Below, piece after piece: positions 11,472 through 23,290 of a stretch of DNA of 64,000 bases. A program made the position numbers and the translations under genes. Below the pieces are notes generated by a model that did no database searches, was not told the DNA's origin, and saw only the letters and a program-made list of their open reading frames with translations. Within the stretch, counting starts at the first letter, position 1, and the number at the start of each line of letters is the position of its first letter. Source of the DNA: Amphiura filiformis (taxonomy: Eukaryota > Echinodermata > Ophiuroidea > Amphilepidida > Amphiuridae); NCBI RefSeq assembly GCF_039555335.1, contig NC_092636.1, positions 59,275,991-59,339,990 on the forward strand. The letters run 5' to 3'.

Positions 11472-12687
11472 ATCAATTTCAAATATACGTCCGCTCGAGT
11501 GGAACTATTTAATGCCGCATATGTGTAAATATTGTGGGCAGGGATTTTTCAACATGTTTCGATATTTGACTCATAAAAGACACCATGAAATGAGGATTCG
11601 TCCTTACTGGTATGATTACAAGAGCAAAGCAAGATACGCCACACCCGTACACCTGGTTCAGAAGACAAATATTAGTGCACAAAATATGTCGGTAGAGAGA
11701 AAGAGAAAGAAACAGCAAAATTTAAACTGGGCAGCAGAAAAGACAGTTACCATGGTTACTGCGACTACTCAGAGGATGCAGCAAAATGGAGAGAATGTTT
11801 ATATGAATGTAAAGGAAAGTGTCAACATCGGAGAGAAGCCTTTTAGTTGTACATTTTGTAAGAAAAGCTTCACACGTGCACGTTACTGCAGGGCACATGA
11901 ACGTATTCATAGCGGAGAGAAGCCATTTAGTTGCACAATTTGTTATAAATGCTTCACACATGCACGTTACTTGAAGGTTCATGAACGTGTACATACCGGA
12001 GAGAAGCCATATAGCTGTGCATTTTGTAACAAATGCTTCACTAAATCAAGTAGTATGAGGAGTCATGAACGTAATAAGCATACTGGAGAGAAGTCCTTTA
12101 TATGTGCAATTTGTAACAAAGGCTTCACAGACAAACGTATTTTGAAGAAACATGAAAATATTCATACTGAAGTGAAGCCTTATATATGTATATTTTGTAA
12201 CAAAGGCTTCAAAGAGAAAAGTACTTTGAAGATACATGAACGTATCCATACTGGTGACAGACCGTACATTTGTGCATTTTGTAACAAAGGTTTTACCAAC
12301 TCAAGTTGTTTGACGAAACATGTACGTATTCATACTAATGAGAAGCCGTTTAAGTGCACTGTTTGTAACAAAGACTTCACACGATCAAATGATTTGAAGA
12401 AACATGAACTTATACATACCGGAGAGAAGACCTTTATATGTAAATTTTGTAACAAAGGCTTCACACGGGCACGTAGTTTGAAGGGACATGAACGTTTGCA
12501 TACTGGAGAGACACCTTTTAAGTGTTCATATTGTAACAAAGGCTATACACAGAGAAGTACATTGAAGAACCATATCCGTAGTCATACTGGAGAAAAACCA
12601 TTTCAATGTACAATTTGTGGTAAAGGCTTTCCATATTCAAGTGGTCTGAAGGCACATAAATGCACATATCAAATAGAATATGTTTAG
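11472..12687 (+). CDS. C2H2 zinc-finger protein, terminal exon
   Basis: A DNA-binding nuclear protein of the tandem C2H2 type. A first isolated finger (CKYC ... HKRHH) is followed by a ~70-residue basic spacer, then from ~11839 nine fingers with 84-bp spacing joined by TGEKP-like linkers. A tenth finger at the end keeps its cysteines and first histidine but loses the last histidine before the TAG stop. Some linkers have drifted (HTEVKPY, HTNEKPF). A good acceptor (TTTTCAAACAG) precedes 11472 and no ATG lies in frame until LMPHM, so this is the last exon of a spliced gene. The first base completes a split codon from an upstream exon. The fingers share a CNKGFT core, which suggests recent tandem expansion. 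The target is unknown. Confidence 0.85.
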
Positions 12688-12700
12688 CTGTATGTTGTGA

Positions 12701-12706
12701 AATAAA
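12701..12706 (+). promoter_or_regulatory. candidate polyadenylation signal
   Basis: AATAAA lies 14 bp after the stop codon, inside a decayed finger whose intact form would read TGTAACAAAGGC. It could end the zinc-finger transcript and would have arisen by point mutation of the repeat itself. Confidence 0.4.
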
Positions 12707-12750
12707 GGCTATTCACATTTATGAAGGCACATGAACTACATACATACTAA

Positions 12751-13064
12751 AGCCATCGCAATTAAATTCTGAGTCTCAAAGCTTGTGAGAAATTGAAAAC
12801 CTAATGCGGATGCTTTTTTTTTCACTGTTGGTTTTATTTCTGTATCAGTATAGACCTCTACAAGCATTTTGTGCAGAAAGTATCCAATGTATGTTGCAAT
12901 GTTAGAATATATAGACAAAGTCACTGCTACAAAATAATTCTTCTCAGTGCTGAACCCTTTTGACATAAAAATGAATTTCTTGATTTCAAACAGGAATACT
13001 TGCACAATTTTCCTAATGTGCGGCAGCTTTGAGACTCAGGATTTAATTACCTGGTAAGATAGCC
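12751..13064. mobile_element. MITE with AGSCATC ends in the finger array
   Basis: The left end AGCCATCGCAATTAAATTCT and the complement of the right end (GGCTATC ... AATTAAATCCTGAG) match, and both continue into CTCAAAGCT. Finger sequence flanks it on both sides (CATACATACTA and AAGAGAAGC). The same family occurs at 32826-33194. Confidence 0.75.
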
Positions 13065-13515
13065 TAAAGAGAAGCTGTTTAAATGTACCGGTACGTTCAT
13101 GTTGCAACAAAGGCTTATCAAGTCATTTGCAGGAACATGGACATACAAGAGAGAAGCCTTTTAACTATAAAGTGTACCTTACAGGCTTCACACAGATTAA
13201 GTACAGTAGTATGAGGGTGCATGAATGTAAAAAAGCCAAATCACCATTAAAATTCACAATGTATTTTGAGACAGCTTTTGCAGTTTCTGTACATGTTGAA
13301 CTCTGTTTAAAAAATGTTTTTACTACATTGTAGAATAAAAAATAAATAAATAAAAACATGTTAATCTTACAAAGTAATTATTTCAAATATTTCAATGATA
13401 ACAATATTACAATAATAAATGAATGAATAATAATTAGAATAATCACAGTTCAAAACTGCCAAAACCGCCCCATAATGCTTTAGGAATTTCTAATGCCGAT
13501 GTCGCTTATTTATGC

Positions 13516-13736
13516 TAAGGCCTAAATAAAACTGTTTGATTGGCGTAACCTGACCGACCCTGAAAATAGGGCCGACCTGACTTTTTAAAACTTTAGTTTA
13601 AAAAAATTATATGAAATTAAAAAAAAAGAGAAAGTAGGTTCCAAGGCCTTTATTAAACCCAATTTACAGCTTTTAAAAGTAAATAAAGAAAAGAAAACAA
13701 ATCCCTGTTTTGCCAATCAAACAATTTTTTTAGGCC
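13516..13736. mobile_element. inverted-repeat MITE, ~220 bp
   Basis: AAGGCCTAAATAAAACTGTT at the left matches the complement of CAATCAAACAATTTTTTTAG at the right. The interior carries CCGACC/GACCTGAC and CCCTGTTTTG words also seen in the inverted repeats at 22852 and 36620. Confidence 0.6.
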
Positions 13737-14080
13737 TGAAGATATGCCATTTATGTACAAAATGTAACAAATTACAGTCTACAGGGTAATTTGAAGAATT
13801 ACAAATGTATGACATATTGCCACAGAAAATCCTTTTAGATGTACAGTTTGTAACAAATGCAAATTTTTGTAAAAAGTAACATGAGAATGCATTAATGTTT
13901 TTATATCAACAAGAACCTTATGGTTATTAAAATGTGAATTCTGCACCAAAGACTTCACATAGTGTGCAGGTCACTTGACGAACATATTCATTATGCTGAT
14001 ACCAGAGGAATGTCCTAAAGTGTAAATTAGAAAAAATTAAAGTACATGAACTTTCACATATAACTGAAGAGAAACCATTA

Positions 14081-14630
14081 TGTGACACGATCTGGTCCAT
14101 GGAGGCCAAAGGCAGCAAAGTGAGATAAAAGGCAGAAATATGGAGCAAAAAACAATAAAATAATGTACAGTACATAAGAAAATACGCTGGCGAAGTGATG
14201 TAATAATCGGATTAAACTACCATAGCAATTAAAAGGTGAAAACAATTTTTGAATATACCGTGCTGCACTGGTACGTTCTCGTGGTACCTCTGCATTGAAC
14301 CTGATCATGCTGATCACTCGCAACTGTAAGATTAAGATTATTATCTTTGAAAAGACCGGTATTTCAATCTATGATGGCAGACATACAGGTGATGAGTGCA
14401 ACCTGCTTGTAGTGCAGCATGATGTATTCAAAAATTGTTTTCACCTATTACCTTGGTAGTTAATCCGATTATTACATCACTTTGACAGCGCTTAGACATC
14501 ACAAAACTTCATAACTTTAGAACCAAGTATGCTAGACCTTTTGTTTTTTCAGTATATGATAGCCTGATGTTTTTACTAAATAATTTTCAAAAATGCCTCC
14601 TTTGGCCTCCATTGACCAAATCGTGTCACA
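14081..14630. mobile_element. MITE, 550 bp, ~35-bp TIRs
   Basis: The left end TGTGACACGATCTGGTCCAT continues through GGAGGCCAAAGGCA and is mirrored at the right end (TTTGGCCTCCATTGACCAAA then TCGTGTCACA). A second inverted repeat lies inside, with GTGATGTAATAATCGGATTA at ~14195 facing TAATCCGATTATTACATCAC at ~14462. It splits a decayed finger (GAAACCATTA on the left, CATATGTATATTTGTAAC on the right). Confidence 0.8.
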
Positions 14631-14698
14631 CATATGTATATTTGTAACAGAAGCCCCAACTTATGAATGAAAGGGAAGCCTTTCAAAAGTACAGTCTT

Positions 14699-14876
14699 CA
14701 GTGTGACGGCGTCAGGTATTTTTTGGGGGGGGGGCATTGAGGGGCCAAAGTGAATTTCGGGGGGCAAAATCAACCAATTTTGCGCAAAATTACTGGAAAT
14801 TTTGGGTTTTACAGGGTGCAACAGGGGGCAAGAGTTCTGACTGGGTGGAATTTGCCCCTGCGTGGTGCTGCCACTG
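14699..14876. mobile_element. hAT-type MITE, 178 bp, exact 8-bp TSD
   Basis: It begins CAGTGTGACGGCG, ends TGCTGCCACTG and is flanked by ACAGTCTT on both sides (14691-14698 and 14877-14884). The interior is G-rich with a GGGGGGGG tract. It sits inside a decayed zinc-finger unit. Confidence 0.85.
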
Positions 14877-14984
14877 ACAGTCTTCAACAAAGGCTTCCCA
14901 GATATATAACTTGAAAAGACATGAACATATTCATAAATAATTGAAGTGTTAAGGGCTCAGCCACCCACCTTCGCACAATATTTT

Positions 14985-15290
14985 TGTGGAACCTGAGAGC
15001 ACAAATAATTGCATTCTGAATACAAGGGTTTTTTTTAAATTTTCTTTTACAAATTTTATGGCAAATTATTCAAAATTCATAACAGTCCTCGAAGTAAACT
15101 TTATAAATTATTATAATAATACATGTATGTACTTCAAGTGTATGTAATTGATGAGATTTATAAAGTCTACTTGAGGACTGTTAAATGTCAAAAATGTATT
15201 TTTTTTCCCATAAAATCAAAATTAATACTTGATATCAGAAGGACATTCCTCAGAATGCATTTTGGTATGTCTGATGTGCTCTGGAATGGT
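14985..15290. mobile_element. inverted-repeat element, family copy
   Basis: CAGTCCTCGAAGTA at ~15084 faces CTACTTGAGGACTG at ~15168, and flanking arms share TTTATGGCAAATTATT-like words. Related sequence (CATGAGAGCACATCAGATAC, GGAATGTCCTTCCGATATCA) recurs at ~25250-25450, so this is a dispersed family. Confidence 0.55.
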
Positions 15291-15576
15291 ATGGGTTGAA
15301 TTGGGTTCTATACAAAAAGATCCATGTATTATTATCTTATAAATAAATTAATTTAATATTATATTCTGCCGTCAAATCCCGTTGTTTGCTTTTGGCTATT
15401 TAGGCCTCTGTACTTTGCACATGCGTTTATTTAGGCCTTTCTGAAATCGGTCCTCTACACTGTCAACTTTTGAGGTTTTTGACTGGTACTGCATTATTAT
15501 CCCTGTCTTGATAGATCTTATCCCACCCTGCTCTGTCTCATCTTGTACTGTTCTGTCTTGTCATGTTCACCCCCCC

Positions 15577-15766
15577 CCAGGTCTTTTAAGGCGAGTGAGT
15601 GCGATCACTCGCCTAAAATGAAGCTGAGGAGAGCTTTTTATTACTCACCTACATTTGGTGTAATACTATACAAGTGATTAAAATCACTCGCCTACAGCTC
15701 ACCTGACAAGTTCTGAGGAGAGTGATTTGTCACTCTCCAGCAATTTTCAAAAGACATGGCCTGCCC
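15577..15766. mobile_element. MITE with GCGAGTGA/TCACTCGC repeats
   Basis: The ends CAGGTCTTTTAAGGCGAG and CAAAAGACATGGCCTG are imperfect inverses. The inside repeats GAGTG/CACTC pairs around GCGATCACTCGC. It has the same architecture as the element at 23291-23488. Confidence 0.6.
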
Positions 15767-16210
15767 CCCTTCCACTCTAACATTTCCCTATCAAATTTCC
15801 TAAGGTGGGAGCCTTAAAGCCCTTCAGGTTTGTTTGGCCTCTCCTTCACATGTTTTTATTTTCACCCCTTCATATTATTTTCTACTTGTTTTCAAAATCT
15901 ACTGAGCATGTCCAAACGTTTTGTACAAATTTTGTATCATTAATTGAATTGCTATTTAATCATAATTTTTCTGTGTAAATATTTAATATAAATGTGCTGT
16001 AAAATATATATAATTGCGGAAATTGTGATTGATTTGCAATATAATCATATAATTTTGTATTATGCTTTTCATTTCATATTATACATTTCATAATGTACCT
16101 ACATGTACCTACTTAATTTAATGCAATTGATTTCAGTTTATATTCGCTACAATTGTTTTGAAGTTGTCATATTTGGCAGATGATTAGTTCTTATAGTGCT
16201 AATTAATCTA

Positions 16211-16922
16211 GGTTATGGAGGCATTTTAACAGTAGGGCCTACTCTCATTCTAGTAGAAAAAGTCATTGAACTCTGCACAGAGGGTCAAGTTCAGACTGTT
16301 CATAACTCACACCATCGTAATCCACTGGTAATAAGGATTCAGAAAAAGCATACTTTGACCAATCTATGATGTACGGCTATAGTAATGGGTAAAAGAGTAC
16401 AATTGTGACGGCGTACATGTCCACGGGGGCGAAAATGAAATTTGCTCTGATTTTGATGAAACTGGTGTCAACTTATTTGTCTTGTTTTAAGAAATCAGAA
16501 AAAGAATAGTTTTAACTATCTTGGCAACAATTTGTCAAGGTCAATTGATTCAATATAGAACTCAACATTTGCGACTCAATTGGTATTGTCGATTTATGTG
16601 TTTACTGTGGTAACGGAACATCCTACTTAGCACAAACTATTATTTTTCTGATTTATCATGGAAAGACCAATAATTTGGGACAATTTTAAACAAAATCTGA
16701 GCATTTTTCAATTTTTTTCTCCATGCTGGTGCGAAAATTAGACCTGTGACGTCACATTGTTACCTTTTTGCTCATAACTCCATAACCGTACATCGTAGAT
16801 AGGTCAAACTATACTTTTTCCGAATCCTTACATTTTGTATGAAAGAGGAATACATTGCCTGTGTAAAAGTTCAATGACCTTTTCCCACCAAATACGGGTG
16901 CTGTTGAAATGCCTCCATAGCC
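16211..16922. mobile_element. ~710-bp MITE with TATGGAGGCATTT ends
   Basis: GGTTATGGAGGCATTTTAAC at the left is the complement of the right end (TTGAAATGCCTCCATAGCC). Further inward, AAAGTCATTGAACT faces AGTTCAATGACCTTTT, and GGATTCAGAAAAAGCATA faces CTTTTTCCGAATCC. The arms are ~200 bp. There is no transposase. Confidence 0.8.
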
Positions 16923-16945
16923 TATAATAATAAGTGATATACATG

Positions 16946-17246
16946 TACCTCATATATAGATTCCTGTCATCTGATTGGTTAAAAGTGCAGTCTTTGAATT
17001 AGCTATGCCCTCCTTTTTTAAGAATTACGTAAAAACGGAACTATTCCCCGGGCAATAGTCTTTAAAAAAGACTATTCCCCGGGCATAGTAATTTTGACAT
17101 CATCGGTGTGCGTCCCGATCAAGCTCTACGCGCGCGATGGCGTGTTCGCATTACGCACACGGCATCAACGTTTTACCATGGCATATGAACAATAAAATAG
17201 GCCTTTTAACCAATCAGATGACGAAAATCTATATTAATGAGGTATA
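16946..17246. mobile_element. inverted-repeat MITE
   Basis: The arms contain CATCTGATTGGTTAAAAG on the left and CTTTTAACCAATCAGATG on the right, extending out to TACCTCAT/ATGAGGTA. Inside lies a smaller hairpin in which GACTATTCCCCGGGCATAG is repeated. Confidence 0.75.
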
Positions 17247-17252
17247 TAAAAC

Positions 17253-17411
17253 AAATATTGACTGCTTTATTCAGGTCATGGTTAACATTATAGGCCCAAG
17301 GTGATCTCAAAACCATGCTATGACCCTCGGCTGCGCCTCGGGTCATAGCATGGTTTTGAGATCACCTTGGGCCTATAATTTTAACCATGCCCCGCATAGC
17401 AGTCAATATTT
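17253..17411. repeat. long near-perfect palindrome
   Basis: AAATATTGACTGC at the left is mirrored by GCAGTCAATATTT at the right. The inner ~42-bp stem (ATTATAGGCCCAAGGTGATC and onward) is perfect around a loop of about 13 bp at ~17327-17339. Total arm length is ~75 bp. Confidence 0.85.
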
Positions 17412-17739
17412 GTATACAATAAGTACTCTATCTGTGCCAAATACAGCAAATTTAACATGAATTGCACGCTAATTACGGGAATTTATTGGACTATTAAATT
17501 TGTTTCTTTGTTAATGTTTAATTTTTCTCCATATTTATGATTTTGAAAATATTGTAATTATAAAAATGTGAAATCATGTGTGAATAAATGAATTGAATGA
17601 ATGAATGAATCCCAAATTGATATATAAGGTGTGTCATTTTCGCCCAATGTGCTTGATTTTTCTCGGGGCACCAAAAACTTTGGCCTATCATTGGCCTTAA
17701 ATCAATACTTGATCATTTGCCTTAAATCAATACTCAATA

Positions 17740-18052
17740 TAGACTTCTCCGTAGTCCACTTGCCCATTTGTGCATACTCTTAAAACTCTGATTTAATTAA
17801 TTTGTGCACAATTGATAGATTTTCACATCTGATCTTTTTAGTCACCGTACTCCCTCTGAACTGATCATTGAAGTGCCATTATAATATGTAGCATTCAATA
17901 AGCCTACGTATATACTTTACTGTTAATATAATTATATAAACTTTTTCATAACCATTTACTAGTGTTTTGATGTAATAAAATAATATCAGTATAATATATA
18001 ATGATTAGTTAAAATATTTTTATTTATCAAAAATCGACTATGGCATAGTCTA
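17740..18052. mobile_element. Mutator-like MITE, deleted copy, 9-bp TSD
   Basis: The ends TAGACTTCTCCGTAGTCCAC and, inverted, TAGACTATGCCATAGTCGAT are flanked by TACTCAATA on both sides (17731-17739 and 18053-18061). A 9-bp duplication points to a Mutator-like transposon. It is in reverse orientation to the full 792-bp copy at 35582 and lacks much of that copy's interior. Confidence 0.85.
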
Positions 18053-18565
18053 TACTCAATATCATTGACCTTAAAATCAGTACTTTGATCCTTGCAGATG
18101 TGTTTTGTGTCCTTGTCCGTTGGATTCACCATTACCCACTTTTTCTTTTTTCTTAAATCAATAGCATCAGGATATGTGAACATAACCCAAAATTTCATGG
18201 CCTCTAAAATCTCAATTTTCATTTGCCCGCCCCATCTCCTCTTTTTAATTAGCACATCAATTTTTTATACCCCATGTACCATCGCCCATTCCGCTGGATC
18301 ATTACCACAAAGGGAGGGAGCACTCGGTACCTAGGGTCTATCTGTCTGGGGTTAAGGGGCTGTGCAATAATTATGAGCCCTGGTGGGAGGGTAAAATTGG
18401 GGGGGGCAAGCAATTTATGGCAAGCCGAGGGGGTGCAATTTTTGGCACACTTTCATGGGGCGCCTTTAAAATAAAATGCTCTGAAAAAGTTTAGAAAACA
18501 GTACAGAAATGTGTTATGCAAATTTTCCTGATCGCTACGCTTGCAACATTATATCTAGACCATTA

Positions 18566-18818
18566 GGTCCGTATGCACAAAAGAGTTAAACCGTATGCAC
18601 AAAAGAGTTAAACCGGGTCTAAAGTTAGACCTGGTCTAAGTGGAATTTAGTTCCAATGGTCCTATACTTTTATTTCCTTCCTAGAGTAACTAAAGTTCAA
18701 AAATAATACAAAATAACTTCCGCGAATGTAAAGAAAAATGTCCTTTCTCCTAGGACTAAATTCCACTTAGACCAGGTCTAACTTTAGACCCGGTCTAACT
18801 CTTTTGTGCATACGGACC
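18566..18818. mobile_element. inverted-repeat MITE with internal 25-bp duplication
   Basis: GGTCCGTATGCACAAAAGAG at the left faces CTCTTTTGTGCATACGGACC at the right. The arms continue through TCTAAAGTTAGACC and its complement to ~65 bp. The left arm alone carries a tandem second copy of CCGTATGCACAAAAGAGTTA. Confidence 0.85.
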
Positions 18819-19244
18819 TTTGCAAATTGGGATCCAAAAAATTTGGCATACAGGGTTCCCGTGGTCCTTGAAAGTCCTGGAATTTGAAAACACCTTTTCA
18901 AGGCCTTGAAAGTCCTGGAAATTTGTGCAAGGTCTTTTAAAATTGGAATTTTACCTAAAGTATAACTTTGACAAAATTTGGGGAGTGGAAAGGAGCTGTC
19001 ACTTTTGTTATGTGCCATATGGAGAACCGCATCATGAATTTTGTGTTGTGGTAAGTCCTTGAAAATCATGCTTTTGGACCTTAAAAAGCTTACAAAGTCC
19101 GAAGGCTTCAAGGTGCAGGAACCCTGGGCATGTGCAGGGGGAAAAGATTTTTGGCAGGCCAAGAGGGGGAAAGCAATTTTGGCATGCTGAGAGGGAGGGG
19201 GGGGGGGGCAATTTTTGAGCGGGTGGGGGTCACTGGGTGTAACC

Positions 19245-19483
19245 CCAGGCCCGTAGCCAGGATTTTTTTGGGGGGGGAGTGCTGATGTTGAAAAAGAGGA
19301 CTTTTTTCCAAGGGGGGGGGCAATTCTGTGAAAAGTAGACTTTCTTCCCCAAATTTAGACTTTTTTTTGACCAAAAAAGCTCAGTTTAAAAAATCACATT
19401 TTTTGCTCACTACGGTACGCTCCCAAAATTTTAAATTTTCGACTTCTTGTATACTTTTGCAAAAACCCCTGGCTACGGGCCTG
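19245..19483. mobile_element. hAT-like MITE with CAGGCCCGTAGCC ends
   Basis: CAGGCCCGTAGCCAGG at the left is inverted at the right (CCTGGCTACGGGCCTG). Flanks GTGTAACC and GTGTAAAC form a near-perfect 8-bp duplication. The interior is G-rich, like the one at 48979. Confidence 0.75.
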
Positions 19484-19927
19484 GTGTAAACTGATGAAAA
19501 AGGGGATTCATTGGGTGGCAGATTTGATCATTTGCATAAAAATAAAATTAAAAAAATTGCATATTGTGAAGTGTTTGCCCGGAGTGATTAGACTGGCAAC
19601 CCAACTGACAACGGTTGAGGTGACGAGCTTTGTTTACCGATTGTTTGCAAACGAACGGGCGTCGACGTCGACGATAAATTAGTCATCTTATTACTGATTT
19701 GTTTTGAATTTTTAGTTGTCAAAATTTATAATGTATCCCATCAAATTACGAAGAAGTTAAGGTGAGTTATTGTATCAACGCTATTTGGGGGAGAATAACA
19801 CAATCGTTATTTCTGATGGTCCAAAAGTAGCTCGTTCACGTAGCGGTTTCGTTGTCCCACTCATGCACCTCGGACTAGTCCAAAAGCTGTCTTGTTATAA
19901 GAGTCAGTAGAGTAGTATAAATAGTAA

Positions 19928-21045
19928 TAGGTATGCTATTTAAATTTGCCATCAACCTGCATCATTTTATATATCAAAGTAAAGCAAACAAAGCCAAAAA
20001 TGAAAACCTTTTTTTCATAGCACTCATGCACTTTCTGTAGCAAAGTTACATCTTGTCAACAAAGATTGACTTTCATCAAAAGATTCAGCTAGCAAAATTC
20101 CCCAAAACGGCATTTCGGGGGTGTTTCTAGATCTTAGTCTCATTATGATACTGATAGCAGCTTTTTTTAATGGAACTGCTATCAAAATCCCTCTAAAATT
20201 CCATGTGCGATTGTCTTATCACCCTAAAAAATCATATATTTGGGTCAAGTGAAGTATAGAAAACATATTTATGTAGGTTTCCTTCTTCGGCCAGTTGTTT
20301 TAAATTTCTATGTAAATATGCATTGACATTGTCGGCGAATTTGGCTGACTAGCAAATGTGTTAACTAAGGTTTGCCTGGCATACCTAGTATAAAGTAAGC
20401 TTATCGAACATGTCGAATGCAATTTGTAAGCTTATTTTAAATTATTCGAGAAACACTATCAACTTCAACTTTAAATTTTAAACTGTTCAAAATAGTTGAC
20501 TTATCAAAATATTAAACTTTCATCACAATTTTTAAAAACATCAACAGAATAAGTTATAAATACATATACTATATGTAGGTATGCCAGGTGAATTCAAATT
20601 TGCCATCAAACTGCATCATTTTATATGTATCAAATTACCCGCTAGCAATGCTAGTGTCAAATTAAATAAAGCCCTTGTTGAGTAAAGAAAGCCAAAACTG
20701 AAAACCTTTTGTCATAGCACTTTCCGTAGCAAAGTTACATCTTGTCAAAGATTGACTTTCATCAAAAAGATTCTGCTAGCAAAATTCCCCAAAACAGCAT
20801 TTCGGTGGTGTTTCTAGATCTTAGTCTCATGATGATAGCAGCTTTTTTCAATGCAACTCAGGAACTGCTATCAAAATCCCTCTAAAATTCCATGTGCGAA
20901 ATCTTGTCTTATCACCATATAAAATCATATATTTGGGTCAAGTCCATATCTGTCCAATCTGCTCTTTTAAATTTCTATGTAAATATGTATTGTGTTTGAG
21001 CCCCGTTCTAGGCAAATTTGGCTGACTGTGTTAACTAAGGTTTGC
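19928..21045. repeat. tandem segmental duplication, ~650-bp period
   Basis: Sequence from ~19930-20350 recurs at ~20590-20990 in the same orientation. Shared blocks include TTTGCCATCAA, GCAAAGTTACATCTTGTCAA, TTCCCCAAAAC and TATATTTGGGTCAAGT. The copies differ by small indels and substitutions. No coding potential is evident. Confidence 0.8.
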
Positions 21046-22851
21046 CCAGACAGGGTCTAATTCTGCATAAAACCGGGCAACGTTATTTCTATAGATCTGC
21101 TGCGCATTCAAATTGCATTGTATTGCATCGTAATTTCATTTGTGTCTATGCTAATTATGTTTACACAACATGAACTCACGTGTTTTCAAGCAAATTCGCC
21201 GATAATAGGTGATCAAAAGCGATCGGAATGTTACCAAAAAATCCCAGATCGCATTCAGCTTACTTCATATGAGATGATCTTTGGAAAAATACGGCATAAT
21301 TTGTCTTGGTGTTTGCGGAATGCCATGCAGTAAAATATTAATACGTTGCGGCAATTCATGATTGACAACTAACAATCGGCGTGTCCTTCGTATCCTCCAC
21401 TGTCAATTTCTTATCCACTCACTAATCCTCACAAAAGCTTTGTGTTGATTACGTAATGTGTGGAGGCAAATTGCAATAAGTACAATGACATAATGAGAAG
21501 GGCGGGCTCCGAGGCGGGTTTCTTCTTCATCTTACGTAACAGTATTGTTCTCAAAAAAAACCCGGAAGCTTGTCGTTTGGAGCTCTAGCTGAAATACAGC
21601 AAGATAATGTAAGATAGTAAATGTAAACCTGTATTTTAGCTAGAGTATCTCGAGCTAGGTTTGCCTCTCATACCTATGATGATTATGCCGTAGGGTTACT
21701 TCTGCTTCTGCTTAATTCATGTAATTACTCCTCAACGCTACAATTGTAATCAGACGAGGAAGGATCTTTCCTTCTGAGTTGCAACTTATCCCATCCAAGG
21801 GATGTCAACATGTCGGTGGGACTAGGCCCCGACTGTATCGGCTGTAGTCTCGCTTCACAAATCTTGCCGAGAACTTGAGAACTCTAGCTTTGAATTTGCA
21901 CATGATAGTTACGAACTTACGCATTCGATGCTAGAGTGCTCTGCTATGGTTTTTCGGTCGGACAGCGGTGCAAAAATGCACCGGAGGTTTATTTATTCTG
22001 TTTATGTTGAAATTTGGATGAAAGTTATTTTGACGATGGGTCAACTGTATCTTTTGAGCAAGATTTGCCTATTTTGGACAGTCTAAAATTTTTGCTGATG
22101 CGGTGTCATGCTTCAGGGAATCCAACTAGATTTTGAATGCAAAGCCTGGGCTCTAGCCTAGAATGTGAAGCTATCGCTATCGGTGAGCAAATTCTGGGCT
22201 AGACTTTTCGAGGGTGAATCTGAAAAACATAAAATTTAGCTTTTTCAATGGGCTACCCTCTCATTTGGTACATTATGGTAAAAAAACATCGCATGAAAAA
22301 AATTATACTTTTTGAACAAATTTTAGAGGTCCCTACCGAGCATTTTAATTTTGCACAACGTCATGGTAGGCATGATCACAAAATTTTCAAGTAGGATATT
22401 TCACATGGAAATTATTTGGTTTAAAAAGATGATTATCTAACTTAAATTTATGAGGGGTCAGCCATGTCTGTAGGTCAAAAATCAGCAAAGTTATGGGTCC
22501 ATCATTGACAATGCCTTACCATGACTTACTGTACAAAAAAGCAAGTAATGCATCATTTATTACCACGGCGATCCTTTTTACACTAAGGTGATTTTATTTT
22601 ATGAAATCTAAATTTTCTATCACTGCATGATGACTTCTGTATCAAGGATAAAGTACCAGCAATTTTTAGACTACCGGTACGTCTCTAGAGTTTCTGGTGT
22701 CCAAATTTCAAAATTTTGTATTTCCCTATGGGGATTACACAGTTACAAAAATGTAAGCCATTTACTGTGATACCAACTTTTTGAGTTGATCGTCAAGCTT
22801 TCCCCATAGCACTGTACAGGCATATTTCTGCCCAAAGTCCTCAAATTTGAA
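21046..22851. other. gene-free region
   Basis: No coding exon, RNA gene or clear transposon end is recognised. A stretch at ~21590-21660 mirrors AGCTCTAGCTGAAATACAG with TGTATTTTAGCTAGAGTATC as a weak hairpin. A 71-codon frame at 21118 has no recognisable motif. Confidence 0.45.
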
Positions 22852-22998
22852 CGAAAAAAGAAAACCCTGTTCTACGGGCTGGACCGACCCAGATTTTGAA
22901 CAAATTGGGAAAAAAAATTTGTATTTTCTCAAATTGCAGGCCGACTGACCCTACTTGAAAGGTCCGTCCGCCTGTAGAACAGGGTTTCTTTTTTTCGT
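22852..22998. mobile_element. inverted-repeat MITE, ACCCTGTTCTAC ends
   Basis: CGAAAAAAGAAAACCCTGTT is mirrored by AACAGGGTTTCTTTTTTTCG. The interior has GGACCGACCCAGATTTTG. It is the same family as 36620-36884, within STXBP4 intron 14. Confidence 0.75.
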
Positions 22999-23290
22999 CG
23001 CCTTATAGACTTTTTTTCCTCAAATTAGTTTTTAGTACGGTAATTAATTTTATTTTAATCTTCCTTGAATCGTGTTGATTTTCTTTTTTTACCATAGATC
23101 TTTTTTTCTTTTTCAAAACACAAAATTCTTCCCCAAAGGGGTAAAATTATTCCCTCCCCTTCGGGGGCGAATAACGGAAGAAAGAATAGACACCCCTGTA
23201 TCCACGGTCACATACTGAGGTCAAAAAAATCATGGGTATTCCCAAAATTCGCTACTGGGCAAGACATTCTGATTCTTTTGTTTTGTATAT

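Larger units (their letters stand above)
12688..14940 (+). pseudogene. decayed C2H2 finger array
   Basis: Beyond the stop, recognisable but broken finger units continue. Blocks at ~12690-12750, 13065-13235, 13740-13900, 13915-14080, 14631-14698 and 14877-14940 still show TGTAACAAAGGCTTC, GAGAAGCC and CATGAACNTATTCAT words, with stops and indels. Three MITEs interrupt them (see separate entries). Rejoined, these blocks run in the same order and orientation as the intact fingers. They are therefore the former C-terminal part of the same array or a dead tandem copy. Confidence 0.8.

Noticed and set aside
14576..14890. Minus-strand 104-codon ORF
   Set aside because: It spans the end of one MITE, a decayed finger unit and a hAT-type MITE, so it is a mosaic accident.
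18767..19374. Minus-strand ORFs of 88 and 131 codons
   Set aside because: They run through an inverted-repeat MITE and G-rich MITE sequence and show no family motif.
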